Below are positions 52,145 to 61,306 of a stretch of 64,000 nt of DNA, in pieces. Source of the stretch: Bacillus_AD sp047238185 (lineage in GTDB: Bacteria > Bacillota > Bacilli > Bacillales > DSM-1321); NCBI RefSeq assembly GCF_047238185.1, contig NZ_JBDFMI010000001.1, forward strand, positions 1,116,001 through 1,180,000, written 5' to 3'. The notes below the pieces were generated by a model. The model was not told where the DNA came from and ran no database searches. It was given only the letters and a program-made list of their open reading frames with translations. How positions within the stretch are numbered: position 1 is the first letter of the stretch; each line of letters opens with the position of its first letter. The position numbers were made by a program, and so were the translations under genes.

Positions 52145-52924
52145 TTATCTTTCGCATGCAAAATTGTCTTTATCTCGGTCGAGTCTAGGTTCGTATGCAG
52201 GATGGCTAGATGGTACACCATTTGGATATACTTTTCTTAATTCTGTACAGTTTTTAAATGACTCATTTCCTCTATCAGAAGTTGAAGTGTTATTCGCACT
52301 TTGTTGAGCTGCAATTCTAGCTTTCTCATCAGCTTCAGCTTTAGCTTTTTGCTCAGTCGCAATTCTAGCTTTTTCTTCAGCTTTAGCTTTTTGCTCAGCC
52401 ACAATTCTAGCTCTTTCTTCAGCCTCAGCTTTAGCTTTTTGCTCAGCTGCAATTCTAGCTTTTTCTTCAGCTTCAGCTTTAGTTTTTTGCTCAGCCGCAA
52501 TTCTAGCTCTTTCTTCAGCCTCAGCTTTAGCTTTTTGCTCAGCCGCAATTTTAGCTTTTTCTTCAGCTTCAGCTTTAGCTTTTTGCTCAGCTGCAATTCT
52601 AGCTTTCTCTTCAGTTTTAGCTTTTTGCTTAGTTTCATTTGATTTGTTATTTTCTGAGATACTTTCTTTTTTAGTATTATTGCTTACTTCTTCTATTTCT
52701 GATTTGTCTACAAAGATAATTCCTAGAACAAAAAATAATATAAAACCTATTATGAGTAACCAACCTGGTTTTTTGAAAGTAACTTTTCCTTTTTTATTTC
52801 TATACATCAAGTACAAACCGATTAAAAATACGATAGTTCCAATATAAGAGATTGGAACAACTAGGCCCATGAGTAACATTATCAAAAGAATTACACCGAT
52901 GATGATTCGTCTTATGTTTTTCAT
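52145..52924 (-). CDS. Membrane protein with repetitive KAEAEEKARIAAEQ stalk and Excalibur calcium-binding domain
   Basis: A 259-residue protein. Two TM segments (about 7-38 and 55-72) are followed by a long charged helix built of 16-residue repeats with the core AEEKARIAAEQKAKAE (about 100-205). A C-terminal Excalibur domain (about 222-259) has NCTELRKVYPNGVPSSHPAY and the DRDKDNFACER calcium loop. It is probably an extracytoplasmic rigid stalk carrying a Ca-binding head. It sits between the NUDIX gene and the Wadjet operon, but no link with either is proven. AGAAGTG precedes the ATG. Confidence 0.85.
   Translation of the reverse strand: MKNIRRIIIGVILLIMLLMGLVVPISYIGTIVFLIGLYLMYRNKKGKVTFKKPGWLLIIGFILFFVLGIIFVDKSEIEEVSNNTKKESISENNKSNETKQKAKTEEKARIAAEQKAKAEAEEKAKIAAEQKAKAEAEERARIAAEQKTKAEAEEKARIAAEQKAKAEAEERARIVAEQKAKAEEKARIATEQKAKAEADEKARIAAQQSANNTSTSDRGNESFKNCTELRKVYPNGVPSSHPAYEPRLDRDKDNFACER
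52300..52625 (-). repeat. 48-bp tandem repeats coding the charged stalk
   Basis: About six or seven tandem units of a 16-codon module, with one unit shortened, encode (K)AEAEEKARIAAEQ. They are highly similar in DNA and prone to length change. Confidence 0.8.
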
Positions 52925-53247
52925 TTCACTTCTTCTCCCTCTATTTTATTTAATTCCATTAATAAGAGTAACCTATAATCTTGTATTTTTATATATTTTT
53001 CATATTATTTAAATAGGTGAATGTTAGTTGTTGTATAGTTTTGGAAAACTGTTTCAAAAACTATGCTAGTCTTTTGAAAAAATTGTTTCATTGGAAAAAT
53101 AAGATAATGATATATACATAACGTTGAGCCGAGAAAATCTAATGATCAACATACAAAATGAAGAATCAGTGAAAACTTATCCATCAATTCTTTTTAAAGT
53201 GGTGTTTAAAGGAAAAGTGAAAGTACAATGATATCCTTCTTTTAATC

Positions 53248-53263
53248 GTGAAATATTTCACGT
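53248..53263. promoter_or_regulatory. Perfect 16-bp palindrome before jetD
   Basis: CGTGAAATATTTCACG, 86-101 nt upstream of the jetD start and about 43 nt upstream of TATAAT. A dimeric repressor site is plausible (inference). Confidence 0.5.
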
Positions 53264-53305
53264 TATGATTAATAGTATTCCATAAACATCCTCCTTCCCT
53301 TAATG

Positions 53306-53311
53306 TATAAT
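53306..53311 (+). promoter_or_regulatory. Candidate -10 box of the Wadjet operon
   Basis: TATAAT 38 nt upstream of the jetD ATG. The -35 at 17-nt spacing (TAAACA) is weak, so an activator or regulated promoter is possible. Confidence 0.45.
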
Positions 53312-53348
53312 CGGAAGTATAGATAGCTTGGACAGGAGTGGGCCATAC

Positions 53349-54665
53349 ATGTTGGACCAGAATTATAGAAACTATATTAAAGCCAATTATCTAAGGGCTA
53401 ATGAAGCGATTGATGAATATCAATTAACGGCATTGTGGGAAGGCCTATGGGAAGTGCCGATCGTGAAGAGGACGGCGAAACGGAGAAAAAGGACGCGCAT
53501 GTTGTTGGTTCAAACCATAAACAAGGCGGAAAGTGAAGAATACCAGCAGTTAAGCAAGCTATTTACAGGGCCGGGTGTGAAGAAGCAATTGCCTTCCGGG
53601 CAAGGTGATCACTATCTGGAAAAAGGGTTAGTGATGAAGCTGCTTGACTTTGAAAGCGATGAAAAAAGCGTCAAATCGCAAACCTATGTGATGGGATTGC
53701 CGCTTTATACATATATGCAGCAGCAAAGGGAAGAGCAAAAAGCTAGTAAGGATACGGAAATACAGGCAGTGGAGGAGCGATATGCCGAGATTAGTAGAAT
53801 CCCTTATACAGGAACGATATCCGGCCGCACCGAATATATCACCATGCTTGAGGAGATGTTTGAAGAGCTGCTGGCATACCTGAAAGGGGAATCTTCCAAG
53901 AAGGAAGGTAGCCTGTATAGATGGCGTTGGAACAAGCAAATACAGTTCCTTCACTTTGCCGTCGCGTATTTGCATATCATCAAAACGCAAGAACGGTTTG
54001 ATTGGAAAGAAATCGGAGCGAGGTATTATGGGATCATTGGCGGTTCGAAACAATTCGATCCCTATAAGCATGATTTCCTGCAGATGTTTGAAGAACGAGG
54101 CTTCCCGCCGGTATCGGTGGCCGGATTGCAGAGTTTCGGGAGCATCGCCCATATATCCTTCAGCGGAAGCATGCAAGGTAGCATGAGTTCTTTCCAGCAC
54201 GGATGTATTCATTCGGTGACGGACCAGGAAGTGTTTGTCGATTCGTTCAGTACAGATGCACATAATCTCTGGCTAGTGGAGAACAGGGGAATCCTTACCC
54301 GTTTCGCTTCGGAAAAGGATTTTTTAAAAGAAACAAATAGCCTCATGGTCGCTGTGGATGGCCAGTTGAGGAGCGCCGTCAAACGTTTCATCAGCGAATT
54401 GTCCAATGGCCCTTCGGTACAAACCGTGCTGGTTTGGACGGATTACGATGAGGCCGGCGTACAGATTGCCAAAAGCATTTACGAGACAATCAATTCAACA
54501 GGACAGGCGCTTGCCTGGAAGTGGATCGTGCCGGGCAAGGACCGGATCGTAACGGAATTCAACTCGTATACAGAAACCATGGAGGCGTACATCCGGCTGC
54601 GGCAGAGCGAACAAGAAGAAGAGCTGGGGGGAGGAGATGAATGGCGGACGTGGATTCAAAACTGA
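53349..54665 (+). CDS. jetD: Wadjet subunit JetD (TOPRIM-type nuclease)
   Basis: About 438 residues. The C-terminal TOPRIM-like region has VLVWTDYDEAGVQIAKSIYE (about 363-382) with acidic residues for metal. This protein is the DNA-cleaving subunit in Wadjet, related to topoisomerase VI subunit A. The N-terminal arm and central region (about 130-300, with GSIAHISFSGSMQGSMSS) are of unknown sub-function. The ATG at 53349 follows AGGAGTG; an in-frame TTG at 53328 is too early. It overlaps jetA by 25 nt. JetD comes first here. Confidence 0.85.
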   Translation: MLDQNYRNYIKANYLRANEAIDEYQLTALWEGLWEVPIVKRTAKRRKRTRMLLVQTINKAESEEYQQLSKLFTGPGVKKQLPSGQGDHYLEKGLVMKLLDFESDEKSVKSQTYVMGLPLYTYMQQQREEQKASKDTEIQAVEERYAEISRIPYTGTISGRTEYITMLEEMFEELLAYLKGESSKKEGSLYRWRWNKQIQFLHFAVAYLHIIKTQERFDWKEIGARYYGIIGGSKQFDPYKHDFLQMFEERGFPPVSVAGLQSFGSIAHISFSGSMQGSMSSFQHGCIHSVTDQEVFVDSFSTDAHNLWLVENRGILTRFASEKDFLKETNSLMVAVDGQLRSAVKRFISELSNGPSVQTVLVWTDYDEAGVQIAKSIYETINSTGQALAWKWIVPGKDRIVTEFNSYTETMEAYIRLRQSEQEEELGGGDEWRTWIQN

Positions 54666-56053
54666 TTAGCATATTTAAAGAGAGCACGTCGTCAAGCGAG
54701 CTTCATGAGGCGATGCGCGATATTGTGAAGCTGGCGGGTGTCCTCAAGGATCTGAGCGATGAGGATTATTACCGTTCGCCGGTTAAGCTGCTGAAGGTGC
54801 TCAGGCTGCTGCATATCCTTCAGGAAGAGGCGCTTGGATTAGCGAAGGGCGAGCTTGAGAATGAGAAGTCCCTGTATTACCGATACCGCAATGTTTACGG
54901 AGAGGATGAGGATATGACGCTTGATGATGTCAAACGGCTTGTCTTTATCCTGATGAAATATAATTGGCTCATGAAGACGCCTTCGAATATCCGGATGCGC
55001 TCCCTCGGCAAGCGGCTTTTGGACCTGCTGATCCGCTTGGCGAATGATTCCCTGGCCTATCACTTGCATGATGATATTACCCGCTCCTTATTTCAGGCGA
55101 AGCGGGATGCGGAATTGAGCGAAGCGTATGATGACAAAGGGATTTCCGGAGGCAATATGCTGGCGAGCATGATCCGGAATGTCGAGGAAGCAGTCGGGCT
55201 GTTGAAAGAGAGGGAGCTTGAATTCCTCTCCAATCGCCATGCCTTGCAGCAGGTGCAGCTGATCAATACGTTGATGGAAGATCTCGAAATGAAGATGAAG
55301 GAGCGGATAGAGGCCTTTGAGACATTTGAAGAGAGCCTGCCTTTGGCCAATGTGATCCAGCGCGGTGTCTTCACGATGTCGGAAGGCGTCAAGATCAGCC
55401 TCGGCACCATTAATAAAATCATCAAATTCACCAATCTGCAGCAAACCGAACAAAGCAGGATGATCCGCCCCGAGCTGGTGCGCAGCTATATCATCAAAAG
55501 CTACAATAATCACTATGACGATGATCCCGATGCCCTGCAGGTCCTGAGTTTCATGGAACAGGGCCAGTATGAGGACGAAGCGATGGACGGACTCTGGATG
55601 CCTGTGAAGTTTGCGGCGCCTTTGACGGCGGAGGATATCAATGAGGGTATCGATTTCATCGAGCATTATGAACCTGCAACGGCTGATATAGATGAAGTGG
55701 AAGAAGTCGCATACGAGGAACCCGATGAATTGAGCGATGAGGAAATTGCGAAAGTGATGGAAGAAAGCCAGTGGCAATTGACGAAAGAACAGATTCCCAC
55801 TGAGCATATCGAGTCTTATCTGCATGAAGTGGACGAATCGCAAGTGGATGAGATGCTGTTCGAAATCGGCGACGGGGAATGGGGCGACGTCATCCAGTCG
55901 CTGCTCGGCGTAGCGGCGCTCGTTTCCAATGAAAGAGCCGAGTTCGGGAAAGAGAAAGAGGCAGCATCAATGAAAAAAGACACAGACTGGGAATGGATGG
56001 AGGGCGATCGCCATGGAAGAAAATCAATACGATCAAGACAGCCAAAACGTTAA
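54641..56053 (+). CDS. jetA: Wadjet subunit JetA (MukF-like kleisin)
   Basis: A 470-residue protein, mostly alpha-helical. The central part (ILQEEALGLAKGELENEKSL, then TRSLFQAKRDAELSEAYDD) and an acidic C-terminus (EEVAYEEPDELSDEEIAKVM) suit the kleisin that bridges the SMC heads. Assignment rests on position and size between JetD and the JetB/JetC genes rather than a catalytic motif. GGGAGGAGATGA precedes the ATG inside jetD. Its 3' end overlaps jetB by 41 nt. Confidence 0.82.
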   Translation: MADVDSKLISIFKESTSSSELHEAMRDIVKLAGVLKDLSDEDYYRSPVKLLKVLRLLHILQEEALGLAKGELENEKSLYYRYRNVYGEDEDMTLDDVKRLVFILMKYNWLMKTPSNIRMRSLGKRLLDLLIRLANDSLAYHLHDDITRSLFQAKRDAELSEAYDDKGISGGNMLASMIRNVEEAVGLLKERELEFLSNRHALQQVQLINTLMEDLEMKMKERIEAFETFEESLPLANVIQRGVFTMSEGVKISLGTINKIIKFTNLQQTEQSRMIRPELVRSYIIKSYNNHYDDDPDALQVLSFMEQGQYEDEAMDGLWMPVKFAAPLTAEDINEGIDFIEHYEPATADIDEVEEVAYEEPDELSDEEIAKVMEESQWQLTKEQIPTEHIESYLHEVDESQVDEMLFEIGDGEWGDVIQSLLGVAALVSNERAEFGKEKEAASMKKDTDWEWMEGDRHGRKSIRSRQPKR

Positions 56054-56696
56054 CCCGCTCGCATCCTTGGCGTTATTGCCGAGTGTGTTGAGCAAGCAAG
56101 AAGAACTGACATTTATGAATATCCTCTTTTCTTCGTCTGCCCGTGTGCGCCGCGATAACTTCGGCTTGCCGCAAAAGCAGCTGGGCATCGAGCGTGACGA
56201 CAAGGCCTTTTTGTCCTTCCTCTCACGGGTGAATCAAGCGATCAGCCGTTATTTCCAATGCATTTATGACGAGCAAAGGGACCAGGTGGTCGTGTTGATG
56301 AGGGTGAATGCAAGGCAAGCGCGTGGTGTCCTGTCGAAGGAAGCGATGGCGATCCTTATGTATATTTTTTACGAACAAGAGGTGATGCAGCATCCTTTCA
56401 CCTTGTTCGAGAAGCTGCTGGAGGCTTTCGGCCATGAGACATTCCAGGCCAACCGCAAAGTGCATAATCATCTGGATGTGCTGCTGAAGATCGGTGCCAT
56501 CGAATTATATGATGCGGCTTCGACCGAGGAAGCCTACCAATTGACGGCGATCGGCAAGCATATGTTTTCCGATTCCTTCCTGCGCCGGTTCACTGAATTT
56601 AGCCAGTCCACGCAATTGAATATGGACGATGTCCTTAAGTTCTATAAGCGCTATAACATGGAAAGGAGATTGGATGATGATTCCATGGAGACTTAA
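56013..56696 (+). CDS. jetB: Wadjet subunit JetB (MukE/KITE-like)
   Basis: A 227-residue protein with tandem winged-helix character. ARQARGVLSKEAMAILMYIF and FTLFEKLLEAFGHETFQANR, then VHNHLDVLLKIGAIELYDA are the recognition-helix-like parts. KITE subunits bind the kleisin and DNA in SMC complexes. It overlaps jetA by 41 nt and jetC by 23 nt, so the operon is tightly coupled. The ribosome site for this start (GGAGGGCGATCGCC) is within jetA. Confidence 0.82.
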   Translation: MEENQYDQDSQNVNPLASLALLPSVLSKQEELTFMNILFSSSARVRRDNFGLPQKQLGIERDDKAFLSFLSRVNQAISRYFQCIYDEQRDQVVVLMRVNARQARGVLSKEAMAILMYIFYEQEVMQHPFTLFEKLLEAFGHETFQANRKVHNHLDVLLKIGAIELYDAASTEEAYQLTAIGKHMFSDSFLRRFTEFSQSTQLNMDDVLKFYKRYNMERRLDDDSMET

Positions 56697-59600
56697 TATC
56701 GCCGGTATCCGTGATTTCCGGCCGACGACGATCGATTTATCCGGCGAAGGGGAGCATGTCGGCATCTTCGGCCCGAATGGTGTGGGGAAGTCGACTCTTT
56801 CCTTTTGCATGGGAGCTGTCCTATATTCCAGCAAGGTGAATCTGTCCGGCTTGCGTTCCGCCAATCTGGATGACGACCAGGTGTGGAAAGCATCCATCTC
56901 ATTCCTCTTCAAGAACGCCGGGGAAATCAAGGTGGATGCTCCGGCCTATGTCCAGTTCGAGCTTCATATGGAACAGGCGGCACAGCAGATCATCGCCCGT
57001 GAATACCAGATCAAGGAAGGCGATGAGCCTGACAAGTGGGAAACGGTCGCCACGTATAAATCCGGGGACAGGGCGAATAATTTCCCGGCCTACAAACGGC
57101 TCCTCCAGCAGAAATACCACATCGACCCGGATTACTATTACTTGATTTGGTACCAAAATGAAGTGAACCAGTTTTCCGAAATGGCCCCGGAAGAGCGGTT
57201 CCGCATTTTCAGCGAAATGCATGGCATCGATCAGATCCAGAAGAACTGGGAAGAAAGCAAGGAGCTTGTCCGGGAAGCGGAAGAAGCATTGAAGGAAGCC
57301 AAAGATCAACAGAGCCGGAGGAAATTCCAATTATCAATCCAAAAGGGCAAGCTCGATCGGTATCTGGATAATCAAAAACGCTTGAAGGAAGGATTTGTCC
57401 AGTATTATCACGCCTTATCTGTATTGATCCAACTGGGCCAGGAAGAGATCGAACGGCTTACCGACCGCGAAGCTCTGCTTGATGAGCGCTATGAGGAAGC
57501 CAATGACCAATTGGCATCAGTTGCGGAAAGCAAAGAAAAACTCATAGGACAGTTACAGGAATTGGACCAAAAGCGAAACTTGCTGGAAGACGAATTGCAT
57601 AGCGTCCAGAAAAAACTCATTTCGTTGCGGGACCACTATGATGAAACGAAAAGTGAATTCACCAGACTTGAGGAAGAACTCGAGGATGTCCGGCAGGAAG
57701 TCAGCCAAATCCCGAGTGAGGAAACGGTGGATCATGTGCTTATGGAGCAAGAGGAAGAAACGCAAAGATTGCGTCCAGCCATCTCAAGCCAAGAAGAGCG
57801 AATCGGAAACACCGAGGCGGCCATCCAGGAAGCCAAGGATGAAAAAATGAGGCTGGAATATGCGGAAAATAAGGATCTTGATCAAGAAAAGCAAGTGAAC
57901 CAACTGTTAGCGTTGTATGGGAGCAGCTATCGCGTAGACGAGCAGATCAAGCAGCTTGACCGAATGATAGCGGATGAAAAAGACGAATCGAGGGAATTAG
58001 AGCGGAATATTGAAGGGGCGGAAGCGGAGCAAAAAGAATTACAGCAAAACGAAATGTACAGCCCTAGGCAGCGTGAAGCCAAGCGATATTTCAAGCAAAA
58101 GGGCATACGCGCTTTCGCCCTGCGTGAATTGATTAAATTGGATGCTAAAGCCAATTTGGCGGATGAAGAAGCGTTCGACAGCTTGAAATATACGATGTTT
58201 GTGGACGATCGTGAATTCATCCCGCCCAATGATTTGTATTATGTGCCGCTTTCATCCATCGTCCCGGAAGGATACAGGACGGGATTGCCTGAGCATCATC
58301 TCGCCGTCCGGGATGACTTGCCGGATGGCATCGAGCCTTTTGCCGTTAAGGCGCTATGGTGGATCCGTTCTTTCTTCATGGAAAATGCTTCTGTCCGCCT
58401 GAGGGATGGAAAGGTCGTGGATGAAAAAGGGGTGCGCGGCCCACAGGAGCAGAACCGGTATATTTTATCCGAACAAGCGGTGGCGAATCGCCTTGAGCAG
58501 CTTGCAACAATGATTGCCGCTATGAAAGAGCGCCAGTCCGCCGTCCGGCAATCGTTGGCAGCCAATGAGAAACAAGCTCTCCATCTCCGCAATATCATCG
58601 GTGACGTGAAGGAAGCAGAAGCGTTCCGGGCGGAGGAAAAACATCGGCTGCTGCGTAAAACGCGGTTGAATGAGCTGGAACAGCATATCATGGAACAAAC
58701 AGAACACAAAAAGGAGCTCGGGGAACAACTGAAGGAATGGACAGCCGAGCTTTCGGCATCTGAAGCGACGATGAAACTTTATAACGCTTATAAACAAATA
58801 TGGCTGAAATTCGCCAGTGTGAAAGATAAGGTCCAGCAATTGGAGATGCTGCAAAAGAGTTTGGACGATTTGTCGAAGAGCATCAAAGAGCAAAAAAGGC
58901 TGGAAGATGCCAGAAACGAAGAATACGATTCGGTAATCGATGAATATGATGCCATTGATAAGCAAGCAAAAAGAATGAAGCTGGAAATGGAAGATATCGC
59001 ACGGAACATGGAAGGGCTGCAGAAAGAGAAAGGCAATCTGCGGAAAGAAAAAGAAACAGAACAAAATGCCTATTTCCGGTACAATGAAGAGCTTCTGAAA
59101 CTCGAACAGACCGCTCCCAATAAAGTGAAAGAAGAACAGATGAAGGAGCAAGAAACATATTCAAAACCGGAAGCCATCCACAACCGGGAAATCGGCAGCA
59201 TCACCTTCCACAATGCGCTGAATGAAAAAGATATCGATCTATACGCTCCGGAAAACTATGAAAAAATGAAAACGGAGTATGACCTGACAAGTGAAGAAGT
59301 GAAGGAATCAGAAACGTTATTGCATAAGCATAGTGAACGGATGGAGCTTCTCCGCGACGATTTGGACACGAGTATCCAAGGGAAAGTATTATTGATCAAC
59401 AAACATTTTGTCACCTATATGGATCAATTCGGATTCGATGGCGAGCTGGAATGGGACCTGCACGAAGGAAAAAGAGGGAACATGCATTATTACCTTTATT
59501 TGCGCGCCAAGAAATTCGGACATAAAATGGCGATGGAAGACGTCAGCGTCAAGGCCAGGGGAGGCAAGCACGGTGTCGGCCTATCGGGCGGCGAGAAATC

Positions 59601-59871
59601 ACTCGTATCCCTCCTTTACGCCCTTGCCCTTCTTCAAACCATCCAAACAAATCCAAGTTTTATCGTATTGGACGAATTCGATAGTGCACTGGATGAAGGA
59701 AGGAAAGTGAAGGTCTTCGATCTCTACGTCCAAGAGCTAGGAAGAAAGATGATTGTGCTGACACCGAAATCACATGACACGGACTATATGAACCGCTTCA
59801 GCAAAGCGATTATCATCTATCATCGTCCGGAAATCCCAGAGAGTGGGATTATGAAATTGAAGAGGAAATAA
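56674..59871 (+). CDS. jetC: Wadjet subunit JetC (MukB-like SMC ATPase)
   Basis: About 1065 residues. The N-terminal Walker A is GPNGVGKST (33-41). Long coiled coils cover roughly 185-430 and 630-880 with a hinge-like globular region between (about 470-600, KYTMFVDDREFIPPNDLYYV). The C-terminal signature LSGGEKSLVSLLYALALLQ starts at residue 970. Walker B FIVLDEFDSALDEG follows at about 995. The ATPase drives DNA-loop extrusion that senses small circular plasmids for cleavage by JetD. The start 56674 follows AAGGAG; the open frame from 56629 would lie deeper inside jetB. Confidence 0.93.
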   Translation: MMIPWRLNIAGIRDFRPTTIDLSGEGEHVGIFGPNGVGKSTLSFCMGAVLYSSKVNLSGLRSANLDDDQVWKASISFLFKNAGEIKVDAPAYVQFELHMEQAAQQIIAREYQIKEGDEPDKWETVATYKSGDRANNFPAYKRLLQQKYHIDPDYYYLIWYQNEVNQFSEMAPEERFRIFSEMHGIDQIQKNWEESKELVREAEEALKEAKDQQSRRKFQLSIQKGKLDRYLDNQKRLKEGFVQYYHALSVLIQLGQEEIERLTDREALLDERYEEANDQLASVAESKEKLIGQLQELDQKRNLLEDELHSVQKKLISLRDHYDETKSEFTRLEEELEDVRQEVSQIPSEETVDHVLMEQEEETQRLRPAISSQEERIGNTEAAIQEAKDEKMRLEYAENKDLDQEKQVNQLLALYGSSYRVDEQIKQLDRMIADEKDESRELERNIEGAEAEQKELQQNEMYSPRQREAKRYFKQKGIRAFALRELIKLDAKANLADEEAFDSLKYTMFVDDREFIPPNDLYYVPLSSIVPEGYRTGLPEHHLAVRDDLPDGIEPFAVKALWWIRSFFMENASVRLRDGKVVDEKGVRGPQEQNRYILSEQAVANRLEQLATMIAAMKERQSAVRQSLAANEKQALHLRNIIGDVKEAEAFRAEEKHRLLRKTRLNELEQHIMEQTEHKKELGEQLKEWTAELSASEATMKLYNAYKQIWLKFASVKDKVQQLEMLQKSLDDLSKSIKEQKRLEDARNEEYDSVIDEYDAIDKQAKRMKLEMEDIARNMEGLQKEKGNLRKEKETEQNAYFRYNEELLKLEQTAPNKVKEEQMKEQETYSKPEAIHNREIGSITFHNALNEKDIDLYAPENYEKMKTEYDLTSEEVKESETLLHKHSERMELLRDDLDTSIQGKVLLINKHFVTYMDQFGFDGELEWDLHEGKRGNMHYYLYLRAKKFGHKMAMEDVSVKARGGKHGVGLSGGEKSLVSLLYALALLQTIQTNPSFIVLDEFDSALDEGRKVKVFDLYVQELGRKMIVLTPKSHDTDYMNRFSKAIIIYHRPEIPESGIMKLKRK

Positions 59872-59882
59872 TGTGAGAGTAC

Positions 59883-59930
59883 CCCCTCCAAGCAAACATT
59901 CAAAAATAATGAAGCTTGGAGGGGATTTTT
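59883..59930 (+). terminator. Terminator of the Wadjet operon
   Basis: CCCCTCCAAGC / GCTTGGAGGGG arms followed by ATTTTTATTTT. Confidence 0.85.
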
Positions 59931-60038
59931 ATTTTGGCTACCAAAAGCTGGTTGCTTTTTCATACGTATTGTTATAAAAAGGGAGTTGTAAGTGTTTCTA
60001 AATGACAAAGGATTACTTATTGATAGGAGGCGACCATC

Positions 60039-60464
60039 CTGAAAAGTATAATGTCTTTAACTGCTATCTTTGTGATTATGTCCATATTTATAGCAGGCTG
60101 TTCCAACTCGTCAGATAAAGAAGAACAATATATAAACGTTCAAAAGCGTATTGGCAATGAATACGAAGATTTCAATGACATCACTAATAAGGATGAAGTT
60201 CAAAAGGTGAAAGACATATTGCACAAGAGCGAATGGGAACATAGAAAAGTAGATATGGCACGGCCAGCTGACTACCGGTTTATCTTTCAATATAAGAATC
60301 CCGGTATAGCAGCTAAAGCAATCGTTTATGAACTTTGGATTATCCCAAACAAAGATCAAGTTGAACTTGTAAGAGGTGATAGTGAGTATATTCAATTGGA
60401 TAAGAAGAGGTCGGCAGAACTGGTTGAAATCATAACGGGCAATAAAATATCAGACCTTAATTAA
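60039..60464 (+). CDS. Small lipoprotein, unknown function
   Basis: About 141 residues when started at CTG 60039 (KSIMSLTAIFVIMSIFIAGC). That codon lies 8 nt after AGGAGG (60025-60030) and adds the Lys expected at a signal-peptide N-terminus. The ATG at 60051 is 20 nt from the site. The lipobox FIAGC predicts lipidation. The mature part (ILHKSEWEHRKVDMARPADY, IVYELWIIPNKDQVELV) has a small alpha/beta fold of unknown family common in Bacillus. Confidence 0.68.
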   Translation: MKSIMSLTAIFVIMSIFIAGCSNSSDKEEQYINVQKRIGNEYEDFNDITNKDEVQKVKDILHKSEWEHRKVDMARPADYRFIFQYKNPGIAAKAIVYELWIIPNKDQVELVRGDSEYIQLDKKRSAELVEIITGNKISDLN

Positions 60465-60590
60465 TCATTTGTCCTCGCCTTTATAACCATCATCTTACCT
60501 CCACTGTGAGATATATGAAGTAATAGAAACCAATACTTACCATCATGTTTCCTGTGGATTGAACATGGAGTCGTCTACAAAAAATTAAAA

Positions 60591-60656
60591 ACCTCCTTTT
60601 ACTTAACGCTATGTACCGTAGTAAACGGCACTTGTTAAGTGAAAAGGGGCTTTTTA
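60591..60656 (+). terminator. Terminator
   Basis: CCTCCTTTTACTTAAC pairs with GTTAAGTGAAAAGGGG around a 27-nt loop, followed by CTTTTT. Confidence 0.65.
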
Positions 60657-60682
60657 TCGTGTTAGGGTTTGGTTGGACGATA

Positions 60683-61306
60683 TCAGTACTTTTGTAGCAG
60701 CTTCCCATCTTTCTTATCGAATATACGATAATGCGTATCAAAATCGGAATCACCATAATATTCTACTTCACAGTATGCCTTTTTAAGTGATCCGTAGCTC
60801 CAATCTTTTGCCGGAACGACAAAGGATTGCTCTTCTTTGTTTTTTAAGTGGATGTACAAGTCACTTCCGCCTCTAGATTCTTCGTAATATTCAATCGAAC
60901 ACGGTCCGCTAGTAAATTCAGAATCTCCATGGATAATACTCGGAGTTACTTTTATAGCCTCCCATAGCATTGCTATCGAAACAATAAACAGACCGATACA
61001 GAAAAGCAGTAAAAAGCCTCTAAATACTAGTTTAATTGGGTGGAACCATTTTTTTCTGTAACGGTTAACTCTGCGTTTGGTTCTTGGTGATTCTTCAAGA
61101 ATTAAATCTTCGATATTGTCAGCGGTCCTAAAGGCGAAGACGTAACTTGTATAAACTATAGAAATGATCATTATAAATACAGGTATTGCATAGCCGTTGA
61201 TGATAAGGTCTTTTATAATTCTCTCCCCTTTAAAAAAATAATATCTATTTCTAGATGAATCTCTTGTTGAGATAAGAGTACAGGATCTTTTTTCAACCCT
61301 ATTCAT
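60683..61306 (-). CDS. Two-TM membrane protein, unknown function
   Basis: A 207-residue protein. TM segments at about 38-56 (AIPVFIMIISIVYTSYVFAF) and about 95-115 (GFLLLFCIGLFIVSIAMLW) flank a basic cytosolic loop (RTKRRVNRYRKKW). An extracytoplasmic C-terminal domain follows (about 125-207, SDLYIHLKNKEEQSFVVPAK). AAAGGAAG lies 8 nt before the ATG at 61306. A shorter form starting at ATT near 61220 after AAAGGGGAGAG is also possible. No known family. Confidence 0.6.
   Translation of the reverse strand: MNRVEKRSCTLISTRDSSRNRYYFFKGERIIKDLIINGYAIPVFIMIISIVYTSYVFAFRTADNIEDLILEESPRTKRRVNRYRKKWFHPIKLVFRGFLLLFCIGLFIVSIAMLWEAIKVTPSIIHGDSEFTSGPCSIEYYEESRGGSDLYIHLKNKEEQSFVVPAKDWSYGSLKKAYCEVEYYGDSDFDTHYRIFDKKDGKLLQKY

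Larger units (their letters stand above)
52925..53348. other. Intergenic region upstream of the Wadjet operon
   Basis: About 420 nt, AT-rich. It contains the palindrome at 53248-53263 and a -10-like TATAAT at 53306-53311, the two most interesting elements. The middle (53000-53200) shows no gene. Confidence 0.5.

Noticed and set aside
52300..52625. Long opposite-strand Ser/Phe- and Lys/Leu-rich frames
   Set aside because: They are reading-frame shadows of the tandem repeats in the Excalibur gene.
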